Assembly (NCBI RefSeq): GCF_000749845.1
Contig: NZ_JQHM01000014.1
Location: forward strand, 1-64,000
Direction: 5' to 3'
Origin: Pectobacterium betavasculorum
GTDB taxonomy: Bacteria; Pseudomonadota; Gammaproteobacteria; Enterobacterales; Enterobacteriaceae
Length of the DNA stretch: 64,000 nt
The notes below the pieces were generated by a model. It did not search any database, was not told the origin of the DNA, and worked only from the letters and a program-made list of their open reading frames with translations. Both the position numbers and the translations under genes were made by a program. Positions 8,777 to 18,800 of this stretch are shown here, in pieces. The stretch's first letter is position 1, and the number at the start of each line of letters is the position of its first letter.

Positions 8777-10582
8777 ATGGCACTATCAGACATGGCGGTT
8801 CGCCAAGCCAGGGCAACAGGCAAGGCCTATACGCTAGGCGACATCGATGGTCTCTCATTGGCTGTGACCGACATGGGCGGTCGGTCTTGGCACTTCCGCT
8901 ATTCTTGGGCTGGCAAGCAAAAGCGTATGTCCTTGGGGACTTACCCTGAGGTCGGTTTGCGTGAGGCGCGAACGCTGCGCGATCAGGCTCGTGCCCTGCT
9001 TGCCAAGGGCATCAATCCCAAGCTCGATCGTAAGCATAAACGGCAGTTCGTACGACTTGCCGACGAGCACACATTCAAGGCTGTGTTTCTTCAATGGGTT
9101 GAGCATCGTAAGCTAGAGCTCAAAGAGGGGCGCAACAGCACCTTGTCGCAAATTCTGCGCATCTTTGAGCGTGATGTGCTGCCAAGCCTGAGTAAGCTCT
9201 CTATTTACGACGTTCGTCGTGCCGACTTGCTGAACGTGCTCTCCAAGATTGAGCAGCGAGAGGCGTTCACCACCGCAGAGAAAGTACGCTCCTGGCTCAA
9301 TCAACTGTTCCGCTTTGCGCAGGTGAAAGTCGAAAGACTAGAGAGCAATCCGGCATCTGACTTGGATGTGGTAGCTGTTCCTGCTCCACCTGTTGTTCAC
9401 AATCCTTTCTTGCGTTTACCTGAGCTGCCCGAACTTCTGCAGAAAGTGCGACGTTATCGTGGGTCGATCACGACGCAACTTGGAATCCGCTTGTTGCTGC
9501 TGACGGGCGTGCGTACAGGCGAGCTACGGTTGGCGACTCCGGAGCAGTTCGATTTGGAACAAGGGCTGTGGATTATTCCTCCGGAAGTGGTCAAGCAACT
9601 GCAAACGGATATGCGCAAGAAAGGCAAGCGACCCCAGGATATTCCCTCCTATATCGTACCGTTGTCTATTCAGGCGATTGAGATTGTTCGCTACCTGCTC
9701 GAAGAAGTGAGGCCGGCACAACGGTATCTTTTCCCGCACCGCAGCGATTTGAAAAAACGTATCAGCGAGAACACGTTGAACGGTGCCCTCAAGCGTATGG
9801 GTTATCAGGATTTGCTCACTGGTCACGGCATCCGTGGCACGATCTCCACGGCACTCAACGAAGTGGGCTACCCCAAAGTTTGGGTGGACGCCCAGCTTTC
9901 GCATTGCGATCCCAACCAGGTGAGCGCAGCTTACAACCATGCACTCTATGTAGAGCCCCGACGCAAGATGATGCAGGACTGGGCGGATCGGTTGGACTTG
10001 CTGGAGCAGGGAGAAGTAGAAGCGGCCAGTCAGCATCTGACCATTCGCATTGATGGTGTGCCCGTTCTGGATGAAAGCAATGAGACGGAGGCAATGCTGA
10101 AAGATGTGTCACCCGTCGGTGGCATTACGCCTCACCGCTTGTCTGCTGTGCCGGCACGCCCTGTGCCTGAACCTGTAGTTGAAATCCCTGTTTCTGACCT
10201 GCAGCGTGAACGGATGGAAATGCTTGCAGCTTATGAAGCACCGCACAACTTGCCAGTCGTTCAGTTTGCCAAGCTGGCCGGAAAATCCAAGGATCAGATT
10301 AATCGAGAAATCAAGGCGGGCAAGTTGTTGACAATCAGCCTTGGGAACCGTGGGCAGAGGGTGCCTGAGTGGCAGTTGGTGCCGATGAAACTCAAACTGA
10401 CGCAGGTTATGATGAAGATGCTTCCCCATGCTGAAGGATGGGATGTATATCGATTATTAATCAGCGTTCATCCTGAACTGGATGATCGTGCAGCTATTGA
10501 TATTATTACGCCGAATAATATGGGCAATGTTGTACAGGTGCTACTGCCATCACAAGCACTTGAGTTTGACAGAAAGGTGTGA
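8777..10582 (+). CDS. int: P4-family tyrosine integrase with long C-terminal extension
   Basis: 601 residues. The N-terminal DUF4102-like arm-binding domain (about 1-90, containing SWHFRYSWAGKQKRMSLGTYP) is followed by the core-binding and catalytic domains. Catalytic residues visible are Arg in GVRTGELR, the HGIRG box, LSH and Tyr in AAYNHA. Usual P4-type integrases are about 400 residues; here some 200 more follow, including a compact region from about 470 onward (LPVVQFAKLAGKSKDQINRE) that resembles a helix-turn-helix. It should catalyse integration into and excision from tRNA-Gly. ATG at 8777 has AGGAGC seven bases upstream. Confidence 0.93.
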   Translation: MALSDMAVRQARATGKAYTLGDIDGLSLAVTDMGGRSWHFRYSWAGKQKRMSLGTYPEVGLREARTLRDQARALLAKGINPKLDRKHKRQFVRLADEHTFKAVFLQWVEHRKLELKEGRNSTLSQILRIFERDVLPSLSKLSIYDVRRADLLNVLSKIEQREAFTTAEKVRSWLNQLFRFAQVKVERLESNPASDLDVVAVPAPPVVHNPFLRLPELPELLQKVRRYRGSITTQLGIRLLLLTGVRTGELRLATPEQFDLEQGLWIIPPEVVKQLQTDMRKKGKRPQDIPSYIVPLSIQAIEIVRYLLEEVRPAQRYLFPHRSDLKKRISENTLNGALKRMGYQDLLTGHGIRGTISTALNEVGYPKVWVDAQLSHCDPNQVSAAYNHALYVEPRRKMMQDWADRLDLLEQGEVEAASQHLTIRIDGVPVLDESNETEAMLKDVSPVGGITPHRLSAVPARPVPEPVVEIPVSDLQRERMEMLAAYEAPHNLPVVQFAKLAGKSKDQINREIKAGKLLTISLGNRGQRVPEWQLVPMKLKLTQVMMKMLPHAEGWDVYRLLISVHPELDDRAAIDIITPNNMGNVVQVLLPSQALEFDRKV

Positions 10583-10735
10583 GGAGACTTGTGGGGCGCT
10601 CGGCTAAGCTATACGCCCTTTGGTCTGGATGAGGAGGGGATCGATCATAACGACGCTCGAAGGCACTATATTTATTTACGGTAAATCCAGCTAATGGATA
10701 AGATGTGCGTCTAACTACACAACGAGCGATGTCCT

Positions 10736-11668
10736 ATGAAAGATTCTCCTGTGTTAAAACTTCAAGATATGGCTGGCTCAAGCTCTACCAATATTGAAGA
10801 TTTGCTCTCAAGAGCAAAAATGATATCAGTAAAACTTGGTTTGAAAGATATTTCAGAATGGCTGGAATATGAGCTAAATGGTTATCCTAGCTACGATTTT
10901 TTGCCTGCCTATAGAGTTCTAGTAGGCACTTCCATTCGAGCCTTTAATCCTTATGTGGGGTGGATACCTTGTAATCTTGGTAATGTAACCGATCAATATC
11001 AAGAAATATATGGTTCACTAACCACGGTTCATATAAATAACCCTGTGTCGATGTTGGTCGAATACTCTAAAAGCGAATCTACGCTTTATACGGACTTGCC
11101 TGCGTTTATGGCTGAGTTTCTACAGAAGGCCTCTGGCACCAATTTTCGACTGTGTTGGGAAATAAGCCCAACGCAAATCACTAAAATGATATCAAATATC
11201 AGATCTAAGATATTGGATTGGTCGTTGTTGCTTGAGAGTAAAGGTATTTTTGGTGATGGGTTGTTGTTTTCACTAGAAGAAAAGAGGGAGGCGCAGAACG
11301 TGACTTATAATAATACGATTAATAATCATGGTAATGGAATGACCGTAATTGGTGACGTTAATAATGATAAGGGCGTCGTCGGTGGTGCTGTTAGTCATGT
11401 AAAACAGAAAAATATTAATGCTGAATTCAGCATTCTTGAGCGCCAACTCAAAGAGCATGGTATTGAGGATGCTGATATTCAAGAACTCAAGCAGGTTGTT
11501 GAACAGATTCCCAAACCGTCTTCCAAAGAAGAGGTTGAGAAAGGCTTTGGGGCGTGGATCGGTAAGATGACAGGTAAAGCATTTACAGGGGCAATAAAAA
11601 TTGCTGGAGCAGCAGCACCTGCACTGCTTACTAACTACATCTGCCATCACTATGGTATTCCCGTATAA
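10736..11668 (+). CDS. AbiTii-domain protein, probable abortive-infection factor
   Basis: 310 residues. The first 80 residues fit the AbiTii domain: helices ending in ISEWLEYELNGY after a DLLSRAK helix. A middle region of mixed strands, an NNTINNHGNGMTVIGDVN stretch (about 190-210), and a C-terminal glycine/alanine-rich hydrophobic segment (about 280-305, AFTGAIKIAGAAAPALL) that may insert in membranes. AbiTii proteins were defined from phage-resistance loci; mechanism is not established. It is alone, downstream of the integrase, with lower G+C than the integrase gene. Function inferred from the N-terminal domain. Confidence 0.65.
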   Translation: MKDSPVLKLQDMAGSSSTNIEDLLSRAKMISVKLGLKDISEWLEYELNGYPSYDFLPAYRVLVGTSIRAFNPYVGWIPCNLGNVTDQYQEIYGSLTTVHINNPVSMLVEYSKSESTLYTDLPAFMAEFLQKASGTNFRLCWEISPTQITKMISNIRSKILDWSLLLESKGIFGDGLLFSLEEKREAQNVTYNNTINNHGNGMTVIGDVNNDKGVVGGAVSHVKQKNINAEFSILERQLKEHGIEDADIQELKQVVEQIPKPSSKEEVEKGFGAWIGKMTGKAFTGAIKIAGAAAPALLTNYICHHYGIPV

Positions 11669-11689
11669 GTTCCTATCAGTATGAAGAAG

Positions 11690-11726
11690 AGGTATGCCTA
11701 GGTCATTAATTTGCATACCTTTCTTA
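11690..11726 (+). terminator. Terminator of the AbiTii gene
   Basis: AGGTATGC (11690-11697) pairs with GCATACCT (11713-11720), 15-base loop, followed by TTCTTA, 22 bases after the stop. Confidence 0.55.
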
Positions 11727-11918
11727 TGTGATAGTGCCTTAATGATGTGGGTTGTCTCTCTGTCGATGCGAATGCATTGTTGTTAATAATGCTTTTGTTG
11801 TTTTCTGGAAATAAGAAATAAGTAGTGTCGCTGCTTTTGTTGGGTAGAGGCATCCCTTGTTTTTCATAATCATTAAATTGATGCAGCGCTTATTTCCCTG
11901 GTGTGTAACGCAAGTCAA
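11727..11918. other. Gap between AbiTii gene and Ner-like gene
   Basis: No open frame; T-rich, between convergent genes. Nothing specific was seen. Confidence 0.4.
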
Positions 11919-12173
11919 TCAACTATTCCTAGTTTTCCTTTCCAGTTTATTGCCATCATCATCAAAATACCGACTAGGCCAGATTTCGGCGGGCTCCACG
12001 CCGAGTGCATTGGCAATCAGTTGTTCGCCTTTCGGCCAGGAGCGTGTGAGTGCGTTGGCGAGAGTAGAGGAGCTTAGCCCTGCTTGTCGGGACAAAGCAG
12101 CCAGTGTGGTGTGCTTTTTGCGAAGGCCTGCGATGATATCGGCGTTGTGCCAGTCCTGCTTGTTCATTGTCAT
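11919..12173 (-). CDS. Ner/Nlp-family helix-turn-helix regulator
   Basis: 84 residues matching phage Mu Ner and E. coli SfsB/Nlp: WHNADIIAGLRKKHTTLAALSRQAGLSSSTLANAL, then PKGEQLIANALGVEPAEIWPSRY. The family are small DNA-binding repressors of phage early promoters. The gene faces a promoter region packed with palindromes and C4-like repeats, suggesting it controls that region or itself. ATG at 12173; an internal ATG at 12167 is also possible. Confidence 0.8.
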   Translation of the reverse strand: MTMNKQDWHNADIIAGLRKKHTTLAALSRQAGLSSSTLANALTRSWPKGEQLIANALGVEPAEIWPSRYFDDDGNKLERKTRNS

Positions 12174-12250
12174 ATGAAGTAACCCTGAGTCTTACTGCTG
12201 GTGGCGATTCAGACAGGGTTTGCAGTACCGGGCAAGTTACCTAAACCGGC

Positions 12251-12265
12251 GAGGACAATGTCCTC
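12251..12265. promoter_or_regulatory. 15-bp palindrome, possible operator
   Basis: GAGGACA and TGTCCTC flank a single central A. It is 78 bases upstream of the divergent Ner-like gene and could be its operator or part of the RNA fold. Confidence 0.35.
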
Positions 12266-12303
12266 CCCTGCCTGAACCGCCATAACAGGGGCGTACTCAG
12301 GCA

Positions 12304-12325
12304 CATCAGCGTGTGAACGCTGATG
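12304..12325. repeat. Eight-pair hairpin
   Basis: CATCAGCG, loop TGTGAA, CGCTGATG. No T-tract follows, so it is not a normal terminator. It probably belongs to the structured RNA. Confidence 0.5.
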
Positions 12326-12573
12326 GGTAACTCGCTATGGGGCTGCAAATCCCCGCCAATGGATTTTGCCAAAGGCATAGTTAAGATAAGTGAAATTTGC
12401 AGCTTTCTCAAATTAAAATGTTTTTGAATTGGCGGTTGGCGAGAGTGGATTCAATTAAATCTGCCTGTCGTGAGAGTGCTGCCAAGCCGATGCGTTTCTT
12501 GTGAGTGGAGTGCGATATCTATTTGATGTCAGTCCTCTGCTGCGTCATAACCATAAATAGATCCATGTTGTGG

Positions 12574-12640
12574 GTGGCGATTCGGACAGAATTTGCACTG
12601 CCGGGTATTTGACCCAAAATTAATGTTTTCAATTTATTAA
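12574..12640 (+). ncRNA. Diverged second copy of the C4-like element
   Basis: 34 bases from 12574 align with 12201-12234 with about six mismatches (shared blocks GTGGCGATTC, GACAG, TTTGCA, CCGGG), and a GCCATAAC block occurs downstream in both. The internal palindromes of copy 1 are not preserved. Confidence 0.35.
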
Positions 12641-12882
12641 CTGGACGATTAATAGCCATAACCTTTCAAAAAGACTGCGGTATAAAAAACTAACAAAAAT
12701 TGTCAGAACAACTGAGAAGCTCAGGCCATTTATTGCGCAGATCACAGAATAATCCAACTGCCTGGGCCAGTTTTACAAAGAATCATCATTGTTTCGGGGT
12801 GGCCTGAGCAACTTCTTGCTCAAATTTGGCTTAGGGAAAATTTGATTTAAGAAAATAAGCAATAAAAACATATGGATAAAAG

Positions 12883-12899
12883 TTGGCGTGGTTATTGAT
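12883..12899 (+). promoter_or_regulatory. Possible sigma-54 promoter of hcp
   Basis: TTGGCGT, five bases, TTGAT resembles the -24/-12 element, but the -12 GC reads GA. It is 54 bases before the hcp ATG. The element carries a VasH-like activator gene at 24392, which makes sigma-54 control plausible. Confidence 0.25.
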
Positions 12900-12952
12900 A
12901 TGAGTAACGACGAAGCGTTACCTATATCAACAACAAGGAAAGGAGCAAGACT

Positions 12953-13471
12953 ATGCCAACTCCATGCTATATCAGCATCGAAGGTAAAACTCAGGGCAAC
13001 ATCACCGCAGGGGCGTTCACCTCTGACTCTGTCGGCAACATCTACGTGGAAGGCCACGAAGACGAAATGCTGGTTCAGGAATTCAAACACGTCGTCACCG
13101 TACCAACCGACCCACAGTCCGGCCAGCCATCCGGCCAGCGTGTCCACAAACCATTCAAGTTCACCGTTGCGCTGAACAAGGCCGTGCCGCTGATGTACAA
13201 CGCCCTGGCCTCCGGTGAAATGCTGCCGACCGTCACCCTGAAGTGGTATCGCACCTCAGTGGAAGGCAAGCAGGAGCACTTCTTCTCTACCGTGCTGACT
13301 GACGCCACCATCGTTGACATCAACTGCCAGATGCCGCACTGCCAGGACCCGTCCAAGCTCGATTACACCCAGTTGATCGAAGTCTCTCTGGCCTACCGCA
13401 AGGTTGACTGGGAGCACACGGTTGCCGGTACGTCCGGCTCTGACGACTGGCGCACGCCTGTCGAAGCCTGA
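12953..13471 (+). CDS. hcp: Hcp, type VI secretion tube protein
   Basis: 172 residues of the Hcp1/DUF796 family: MPTPCYISIEGKTQGNITAG start, YVEGHEDEMLVQEFKH and the conserved basic and acidic loops. Hcp hexamers stack into the T6SS inner tube and can carry small effectors. This form has no C-terminal effector extension. Ribosome site AAGGAG upstream. It opens an hcp-vgrG-eag-rhs-immunity block; no T6SS sheath, baseplate or membrane-complex genes are in the window, so it must work with an apparatus encoded elsewhere. Confidence 0.95.
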   Translation: MPTPCYISIEGKTQGNITAGAFTSDSVGNIYVEGHEDEMLVQEFKHVVTVPTDPQSGQPSGQRVHKPFKFTVALNKAVPLMYNALASGEMLPTVTLKWYRTSVEGKQEHFFSTVLTDATIVDINCQMPHCQDPSKLDYTQLIEVSLAYRKVDWEHTVAGTSGSDDWRTPVEA

Positions 13472-13564
13472 TGCGGCTCAAACCCGGACGCCACGTCCGG
13501 GTTTTCTGCACTGAGTCATGGCCCCTGCCATGCCTGAGTGTGGATGACAGCATCAGGAGGACGT

Positions 13565-15412
13565 GTGGCAAACAGTACAGGATTACAGTTCACGGTAAAG
13601 GTCGGTGCCTTGCCCGAAAGCACCTTTGCGGTGGTGGATTTTCAGCTCAGCGAGGCACTGAACCAGCCGTTTGCCCTGTCGCTGAATCTGGCCAGCCCGT
13701 TACCGGGTGTCGACTTTGGCGCGGTACTCGATCAGCCGTGTGAACTGCGGGTGTGGTATGAGGGAGAACTCAAACGCCGGGTCAGTGGCATCATCAGCGC
13801 CTTTGCCCAGGGTGACACTGGCTTTCGCCGGACCCGCTATCAGGCAGAAGTTCGCCCGGCGCTGTGGCGGCTGGGGCTGCGCACCAATGCCCGCATCTTT
13901 CAGGCACAAAAGCCCGAGGACATTATTGGTGCGTTGCTGGAAGAGTCCGGTATTACCGATTACGCCTTTGCGCTGCGTCATGAGCACGCGCCCCGTGAAT
14001 ACTGTGTGCAGTATCGGGAAAGTGATTTAGCCTTTATTACCCGACTGGCAGCGGAAGAAGGCCTGTACTTCTTCCACGAGTTTGAGGCTGGCAAGCACCG
14101 GGTGGTCTTTGCCGATGATGCCGGGGCGCTCAGCAAAGGCCCCGAACTGTTCTTCAACCTTGCCACGCAGGGCCTGAGTGAAGGCGAATATGTCCACCGT
14201 TTTCGCTATGCCGAAGCGGTCAGTACCGCCGAGGTCGCCCTCAAGGATTACAGCTTCAAAGCACCGGCCTACGGACTGCTACACCGCAAGATGAGCAGTG
14301 AGCTGGAACACCAGCGCGACACCTACCAGCATTTTGACTATCCGGGCCGCTTCAAGAAAGACCCGAGCGGCAAAGCCTTTACCGGCTATCGGCTGGATGC
14401 GTTACGCGCGGGTGCGATGACTGGTTCCGGTGAATCCAACGCCGCGATGCTGATGCCGGGCAGCAGCTTTACCCTGACTGAACACCCCAATCTGACACTC
14501 AATGCGGCCTGGCAACTGGTGGCCATCACCCACAGCGGGCAACAGCCGCAGGCGCTGGAAGAGGAAAGCGGCGGCGAACCCACCACCTACAGCAACAGTT
14601 TCGAGGTGATCAGTGCCAAATCGACCTGGCGTGCCGGTCTGCCGTACAAGCCGATGGTCGATGGTCCGCAAATTGCCACTGTCGTCGGCCCGGCTGGGGA
14701 GGAAATCTACTGCGACGAATACGGGCGCATCAAACTGCAATTCCCGTGGGACAGATACGGGGCCAGCGATGACCAGAGCTCCTGCTGGGTGCGCGTCAGC
14801 CAGGGCTGGGCCGGTGGTCAGTACGGCCTGATCGCCATCCCGCGTATCGGCCATGAGGTCATCGTCAGCTTCCTTGAAGGCGACCCGGACCAGCCGATTG
14901 TGACGGGCCGTACCTTCCACGCCACCAATCCGTCACCGTACCCACTGCCGGCGAACAAGACACGTACCTCGCTGCGTACTTCAACGCACAAGGGCGCGGG
15001 TTTCAATGAGCTGCGTTTTGAAGACCAGGCCGGGCAGGAAGAGGTGTTTATCCATGCCCAGAAGGACATGAACACCGTGGTGCTGAACAACCGCAGTACC
15101 ACCGTGACTGCTGACCATACCGAAAACATTGGCGGCAATCAGACGGTGTCGGTCATCAAAGACCAGTCCACTGAAATTCAGGGGCAGCAGACTATCGCCA
15201 TTCATGGCAATCGCAGCACCGTCATTGGCACAGAGGGTAAGGGAGAATCGCACGAGTCTCTGCAGGTGAAAAACAACATCCTTATCCAATCGAAGCAAGG
15301 TGGCATCCTGATTGCCAACGACATCGGTTTTCTCAGTATCAGCGACGAAGGTGACATCACCATCAAGGGCAAAACCGTCACCATCAACGGCAATCGTATC
15401 GACCTGAACTGA
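13565..15412 (+). CDS. vgrG: VgrG, T6SS spike protein
   Basis: 615 residues. The gp27-like domain spans about 1-380 and the gp5-like OB fold about 390-470 ([34 protein letters not shown] pattern), followed by a beta-helix needle with [22 protein letters not shown] repeats. There is no added effector domain, consistent with the toxin residing in the downstream PAAR-Rhs protein. I favour the GTG at 13565, preceded by AGGAGG, because the family sequence begins [10 protein letters not shown]; the in-frame ATG at 13538 would add nine residues across the ribosome site. Confidence 0.95.
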   Translation: MANSTGLQFTVKVGALPESTFAVVDFQLSEALNQPFALSLNLASPLPGVDFGAVLDQPCELRVWYEGELKRRVSGIISAFAQGDTGFRRTRYQAEVRPALWRLGLRTNARIFQAQKPEDIIGALLEESGITDYAFALRHEHAPREYCVQYRESDLAFITRLAAEEGLYFFHEFEAGKHRVVFADDAGALSKGPELFFNLATQGLSEGEYVHRFRYAEAVSTAEVALKDYSFKAPAYGLLHRKMSSELEHQRDTYQHFDYPGRFKKDPSGKAFTGYRLDALRAGAMTGSGESNAAMLMPGSSFTLTEHPNLTLNAAWQLVAITHSGQQPQALEEESGGEPTTYSNSFEVISAKSTWRAGLPYKPMVDGPQIATVVGPAGEEIYCDEYGRIKLQFPWDRYGASDDQSSCWVRVSQGWAGGQYGLIAIPRIGHEVIVSFLEGDPDQPIVTGRTFHATNPSPYPLPANKTRTSLRTSTHKGAGFNELRFEDQAGQEEVFIHAQKDMNTVVLNNRSTTVTADHTENIGGNQTVSVIKDQSTEIQGQQTIAIHGNRSTVIGTEGKGESHESLQVKNNILIQSKQGGILIANDIGFLSISDEGDITIKGKTVTINGNRIDLN

Positions 15413-15440
15413 GTCATAAGAACAACAAGGACGCTGAAAC

Positions 15441-15887
15441 ATGTACCAGATGAATGAAGGCACGTTGAACATTCCTGCACAATGGCGCGATGAATCCCTG
15501 CACGTTTTTGTCTTACCTGACGACACCACCAATCTGGTGGTCAACCGCACCCCGGTGGAGGGCGGTAAAACCGCTGAGGCAGCGTACCAGGACACGCTGA
15601 CGCAGTTGTCGACGCAGCTTAAAGGCTACGAAGAGCGGCAGGCCTGGACGCTGACCCTGGATGGGCAAACCGCTCAAGCGGTTGAGTACACCTGGCAGTC
15701 GCCCGAAGGGCAGATGCATCAGGTGGTGGTGATGCAGATGCGTGACAACCTGCTGCTGACCTTCACCATTACCGCCGCCGATGTGCTCAGTGATGAGAAC
15801 AAAGCCAGCTTGCTGGCCGTGATTGAGACCTTCAAAGCAGTTGAATCGCCTGCCACACCGGAGGATAAGGCAGGTCGTCATGCGTGA
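15441..15887 (+). CDS. Eag-type chaperone (DUF1795/DcrB-like)
   Basis: 148 residues with the DUF1795 fold: MNEGTLNIPAQWRDESLHVFVLP, then WTLTLDGQTAQAVEYTWQSPEG and a C-terminal ETFKAV helix. Eag chaperones bind and shield the N-terminal membrane segments of PAAR-containing T6SS effectors and help load them on VgrG. It sits between vgrG and rhs and its stop overlaps the rhs start by eight bases, so stoichiometric coupled expression is likely. Confidence 0.9.
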   Translation: MYQMNEGTLNIPAQWRDESLHVFVLPDDTTNLVVNRTPVEGGKTAEAAYQDTLTQLSTQLKGYEERQAWTLTLDGQTAQAVEYTWQSPEGQMHQVVVMQMRDNLLLTFTITAADVLSDENKASLLAVIETFKAVESPATPEDKAGRHA

Positions 15888-18800
15888 GGAAATTCTCTCC
15901 CGCATTGCGCGGGTCGGGGCGATGCACGCGGGTAACCGCCCTAAACCGCCGCCGGATTTACCTGAACCGGGCCAGGGTAAACCGCCTACTTCGCCGGGTA
16001 AGGCCATCAAGCACAGCAGCTTCTGGGGAGCACTGGCCGGCGCGGCTGTCGGGGCGTTAATTGCTGCTGCCGCGTTTACCGTGGCAGCAGCAGCCGTCGC
16101 GGGTGCGGTCGTGCTGACCGGTATCACGGGTGGCGCTGGTCTCGCTCTGGTCGTGGGCGTAGTCAAACTGGCGGCAGGGGCGGCGCTGGTGTATGGGCTG
16201 AGTGACCTGATAGGCGGTGTCAGCAAACGGGTATCCGCGATGGTTGACAGCATGTCGCCCTCGTCAGGGGCGGTCAAGGATGGGTCGAAGAAAGTCTTTG
16301 CAGAAGGTAACCCGGTCTCCCGCGCTGAAATCGATGCGGTGCTGTGCGACAAACACAGCGGCCCGCAACTGATTGCCCAGGGCAGTGCCACGGTATTTGT
16401 CGAGGGCTACCATGCGGCGCGGGTGGATGACAAAACCGTCTGTGGGGCCACGATCAAGGAAGGGGCATCAACGGTGTTCTTTGGTTCAGGCCAGGCATCG
16501 CCACTCAAGGTAGCGGATGAGTTCAGCGGCTGGGAGAAAGCGCTGATACTCGCGGTGGAATTCCTGGTGCCCCCCAGTCGCGGTCTGTTCCGGGGACTGG
16601 GCAAGCTGTTTACCAAAGGGCCAATGGCGGTGCTGCGTGGCATGAAAGCGGGAGCAGCACATGCCCTGGAAGGGCTCCGTAGCGCTGTGCAGTGCGCGAA
16701 AAACGGCTTTAAAGAAAACAAAGGTCTGGCGCGTGTCAGCGAATCCATTCGCGGCTTCCTGAAAGATCCCGTCTACATCGCCAGTGGCGAAGTCATTGAA
16801 AAACGTCTCGATCTGGAGCTGGGCCAGACCGTTCCGCTGCTGTTCGAGCGTACTTACCGTTCTGGTAGCCCTCATACCGGCTTGCTGGGGCATGGCTGGC
16901 ACGATAGCTGGAGTGAGGTGGCTACAGTGGGTCGCACCGAGCAGGGTGACATACATGTGACCCTCACCCTGGCGCAGGGCTACGACATCGATTTCACCTT
17001 CGGGATCGGTGCAACGGTGGTGTACTGCGCCGAATACCCCGAATTCAAACTGGTGAAACGCCATAACGGCTTTCACCTGTGGCACCGCGACAGCCAGACC
17101 TGGCGTGCCTTTACCGTCAAGCAGGGAGACCAGCTACTGCTGTCGGCTATCACCGACAACCACCGCAACCGCATCGACTTTCTGCGCGATCCGAAAGGTT
17201 ACCTGCGCAAGATCAGACACAGCGACGGCATCGAACTGCTGCTGGTGTGGCAGGGCGAGCTCCTGCGCCAGGTGCAGCGCATTGACGGTGGCCAGAAAAC
17301 GGTGCTGGCTGAATACCGGCAGGATGAACAGGGACGGCTGGTCGAGGCGGATGCCGCGCACGCTTATCATCTGTTCTACGACTATGACAGCCATCACCGT
17401 CTGATTCGTTGGCACGACAACGACCAGACCTGGGCACGGTATGAATACGACCATCAGGGGCGCTGCGTTTATACCACCTGTGCCGATGGCTACCTGACGG
17501 CCAATTTTGAGTACCTGGCCGACCGCGTGGTGATGATTGACGGGCTGGGGCAACGCCATGAATACGGCTTCAATGACCTGTACCTGATGGCGTGGGAAAA
17601 ATCCCCGCTTGGCCATGTCACCCATTATGAATACGACGACGTCGGCAATCTGCTGAGGGAAACCTCTCCGGCAGGGCGGGTTGTGGAATTTGCCTATCTG
17701 GACAACAGCGGGCTGGTCAGCACCTTTACCGACGGCAGCGGCTACCAGTGGCACTACGACTATGACCATTATGAGCGGCTGACCGGCATCACCGACCCAT
17801 TGGGCCGAAGTTGGACCTGGCAGTATGACAGCAAGGGCAATCCGCTGAGCCTGACCGGGCCGGACGCCAGCGAAGTCCGGTTTGCATGGAACCGCTACGG
17901 TCTGCTGACTGAAGTGAGCGACGAACAAGGCCGGACGCAGGCCAGCCTGTTTTACGACCACCGGCACCGCCTGATGAGTGCCACCGATGCAGAATCCCGG
18001 ACGCAGCAACGGCGCTACGACCAGCAAGACCGCCTCACGAGCTGGACACGCCCGGATGGTGCCACTTATCGGCTTGGCTACCGCCGAGCAAGCTGGAAAC
18101 TGCCGGAGCAACTGCTGCGCCCGGACGACAAGCAAGAGCAGCGCCAGTACGACAAACACAACAACCTGCTGAACTACACCGACGGTAACGGCGCGGTATG
18201 GGCACAAACCTACGGCCCGTTCGACCTGCTGACTTCACGCACCGACGCAGAGGGACGCACCTGGCGGTACGACTACGATAAAGAAAGCCAGCAACTGGTG
18301 TGCGTCACCGCACCGGATGGCAACCGCTGGCAATGGTGGTTGGATGCCGATGCACGGGTTATCCGTGAGCGGGACATGGCGGGGACGGAAACCCACTATG
18401 GTTACGATGAAGACGGTCACTGCATCAGCATCCGCAACGGCGAAGGAGAAACCCGCCACTTTCTGTACGACGGGCGCTGCCTGCTGATTAGGGAAACCGC
18501 ACCGGACGACACCCTGCACTACCGCTACGATGCGGCAGGCCGACTGACCGAAGTGACATCCTCCACCAGTCATATCCAACTTGAATATGACGAGCGTGAC
18601 CGGGTGGTACAGGAGCGGAACAGCGGAACAGAAATCCGACGCCAATACCAGGGAGAGTCGCACACCGTTACCCGCAGCCTGCACTGGGAGGGCGAAGAAG
18701 ACAGTGCGGCACTCACCAGCACCTTCCGTTACAGTGCGACGGGTGGACTGCGTCAGGTGCAGTTACCGGATGGCGCGGAGCTGACGCTGGCGCACGACAG

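Larger units (their letters stand above)
12201..12330 (+). ncRNA. Candidate C4/isrK-like structured antisense RNA, copy 1
   Basis: Begins GTGGCGATTCAGACAG and continues with CCGG-bounded segments, a 15-bp palindrome at 12251-12265 and an eight-pair hairpin at 12304-12325. A diverged second copy lies at 12574. From memory, phage C4-type antisense RNAs that control antirepressor genes open with a similar GGCGATTCGGACAG segment. Family assignment needs a covariance search. Confidence 0.35.

Noticed and set aside
10594..10620. Terminator after the integrase gene
   Set aside because: The stem is only five pairs with a 15-base loop and three T's; too weak to list.
12201..12234. GACAG...TTTGC as a sigma-54 promoter
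   Set aside because: The GG-to-GC spacing is nine or less instead of ten, and copy 1 lacks the GG; the repeat is better explained as a structured RNA.
15513..16391. 292-codon minus-strand frame across eag and rhs
   Set aside because: Crosses two certain plus-strand genes; composition reflects the reverse of Ala/Gly-rich Rhs membrane segments.
17134..18207. 357-codon minus-strand frame in rhs
   Set aside because: Antisense shadow in a G+C-rich YD-repeat region; the plus-strand Rhs reading is certain.
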